Below, one piece after another: positions 63,544 through 64,000 of a stretch of 64,000 nt of DNA. The stretch covers positions 372,001 to 436,000 of the forward strand of contig NZ_JAPWGM010000003.1 in the NCBI RefSeq assembly GCF_027213715.1, in the 5' to 3' direction. Under the pieces are notes generated by a model. That model saw only the letters and a list, made by a program, of their open reading frames with translations, did not search any database and was not told the DNA's origin. The stretch comes from Pedobacter punctiformis. GTDB taxonomy: Bacteria > Bacteroidota > Bacteroidia > Sphingobacteriales > Sphingobacteriaceae. Both the position numbers and the translations under genes were made by a program. The stretch's first letter is position 1; each line of letters starts with the position of its first letter.

Positions 63544-63651
63544 TTTAACAGAAAATAATTAGTTGAATAGCAAAACAAAGAGCTTTTTGTGACATTCTCC
63601 GCTTTGTGGTAATGTAAATTAACTTTATTTTTACGGTTCCAAAATACAATA

Positions 63652-64000
63652 ATGGCTATTTATAAATTTAAAATTACTTTCGAGGATTTTGATGATGTTG
63701 TGAGAGAGATCGACATTAAATCAAACCAAACGTTTGAGGATCTGCACAAGGCTATTCATAAGTCTACAGGTTACAATGCGGAGAAACCCTCGTCATTTTA
63801 TGTGAGCACGGATAACTGGTTAAAAGGGGATGAAATTGCCTATTTGCCAAGTGAAAGGAAGAAAGATCGTGTAGTTTTAATGGAGAACTCTAAATTAAGC
63901 GGTTTTATAGAAGACCCTCATCAAAAGTTCTACTACATTTATAATTTCGATCGTCCTTACGATTTCCATGTTGAACTGATCAAGATCATTTTAGATGCCG
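63652..64000 (+). CDS. Plasmid pRiA4b ORF-3-like protein (partial at right edge)
   Basis: This ORF starts at 63652 and runs to the window edge, about 116 residues. The start MAIYKFKITFEDFDDVVREIDI with QTFEDLHKAIHKSTGY matches the plasmid pRiA4b ORF-3/IS1096 TnpR-like domain. In Bacteroidota it is found as a chromosomal protein of unknown function, not as an active transposon part. The family here is inferred from the N-terminus only. It starts 108 bp after the CCA enzyme. Confidence 0.7.
   Translation, partial: MAIYKFKITFEDFDDVVREIDIKSNQTFEDLHKAIHKSTGYNAEKPSSFYVSTDNWLKGDEIAYLPSERKKDRVVLMENSKLSGFIEDPHQKFYYIYNFDRPYDFHVELIKIILDA

Overview
The window looks like a chromosomal segment of a low-GC Bacteroidota, most likely a Pedobacter-like member of the Sphingobacteriaceae. 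The signs are gliding-motility ABC genes (gldA, gldF, gldG), a SusC/SusD outer-membrane pair, lineage-typical families (DUF4397, DUF3078, DUF4136, DUF6624, DUF4870), starts without Shine-Dalgarno sequences, and many promoters with the Bacteroidota -7 box TAnnTTTG. The genus is inferred from gene content; no rRNA is present. I see no tRNA, rRNA, CRISPR array, prophage, transposase or integrase.

Layout. 1-8.7 kb is mostly minus strand: two DUF4397 lipoproteins, dnaN, gldG-gldF, three small outer-membrane beta-barrels with gldA among them, and a GDPD-family lipoprotein. 9-17.7 kb holds glycyl-tRNA synthetase, a tandem pair of ankyrin-repeat genes, a ThuA-like gene broken by a one-base frameshift, an AraC-type regulator with an SDR gene, an NlpC/P60 cell-wall protein and a CAP-domain protein. 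17.8-20.9 kb holds catalase, two doubtful small ORFs, a GreA/GreB-C (Rnk-like) protein and a GtrA membrane protein.

20.9-30 kb is a phenylalanine/tyrosine catabolic neighbourhood. It has an unusually long aromatic amino acid hydroxylase, 4-hydroxyphenylpyruvate dioxygenase, homogentisate dioxygenase and a fumarylacetoacetate hydrolase-family protein. Accessory genes (SDR, DUF4870, NlpC/P60, DUF1801/YdeI, flavin-reductase-like) lie between them. Together these would take Phe through Tyr and homogentisate to fumarate and acetoacetate, but no maleylacetoacetate isomerase is visible.

30-37.6 kb carries an HxlR regulator divergent from a quinone-oxidoreductase-like gene, a GH19 chitinase, a peroxiredoxin-DsbA-like operon, a DUF58 protein, a DUF3078 porin-like protein, a PQQ-type sugar dehydrogenase and thioredoxin. 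37.7-48.7 kb runs from dnaE, with an N-terminal proofreading exonuclease fused on, to gyrB. Between them are a DUF6624 protein, a lipocalin, malate dehydrogenase, a retropepsin-like protein, a group III truncated haemoglobin and an SRPBCC protein. 49-64 kb carries an OmpH-like lipoprotein, a guanine-deaminase-like enzyme, a TlpA-type protein, EcsC, an Hsp15-like S4 protein, dapD, a glycosyltransferase, a DUF4136 lipoprotein, an orphan SusC/SusD pair, threonylcarbamoyl-AMP synthase, a CCA-adding enzyme and the start of a pRiA4b ORF-3-like gene.

The most interesting non-genic signals are four copies of a structured intergenic element (two facing away from each other before the OmpH-like gene), a pair of REP-like repeats near gyrB, three phased GTCACC repeats before the SDR gene, a palindrome inside the apparent start of the glycosyltransferase, and -7 boxes so close to some start codons that leaderless mRNAs are possible. 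I did not find a clearly new multi-gene defence or metabolic system. The long hydroxylase and the catabolic gap around it come closest.
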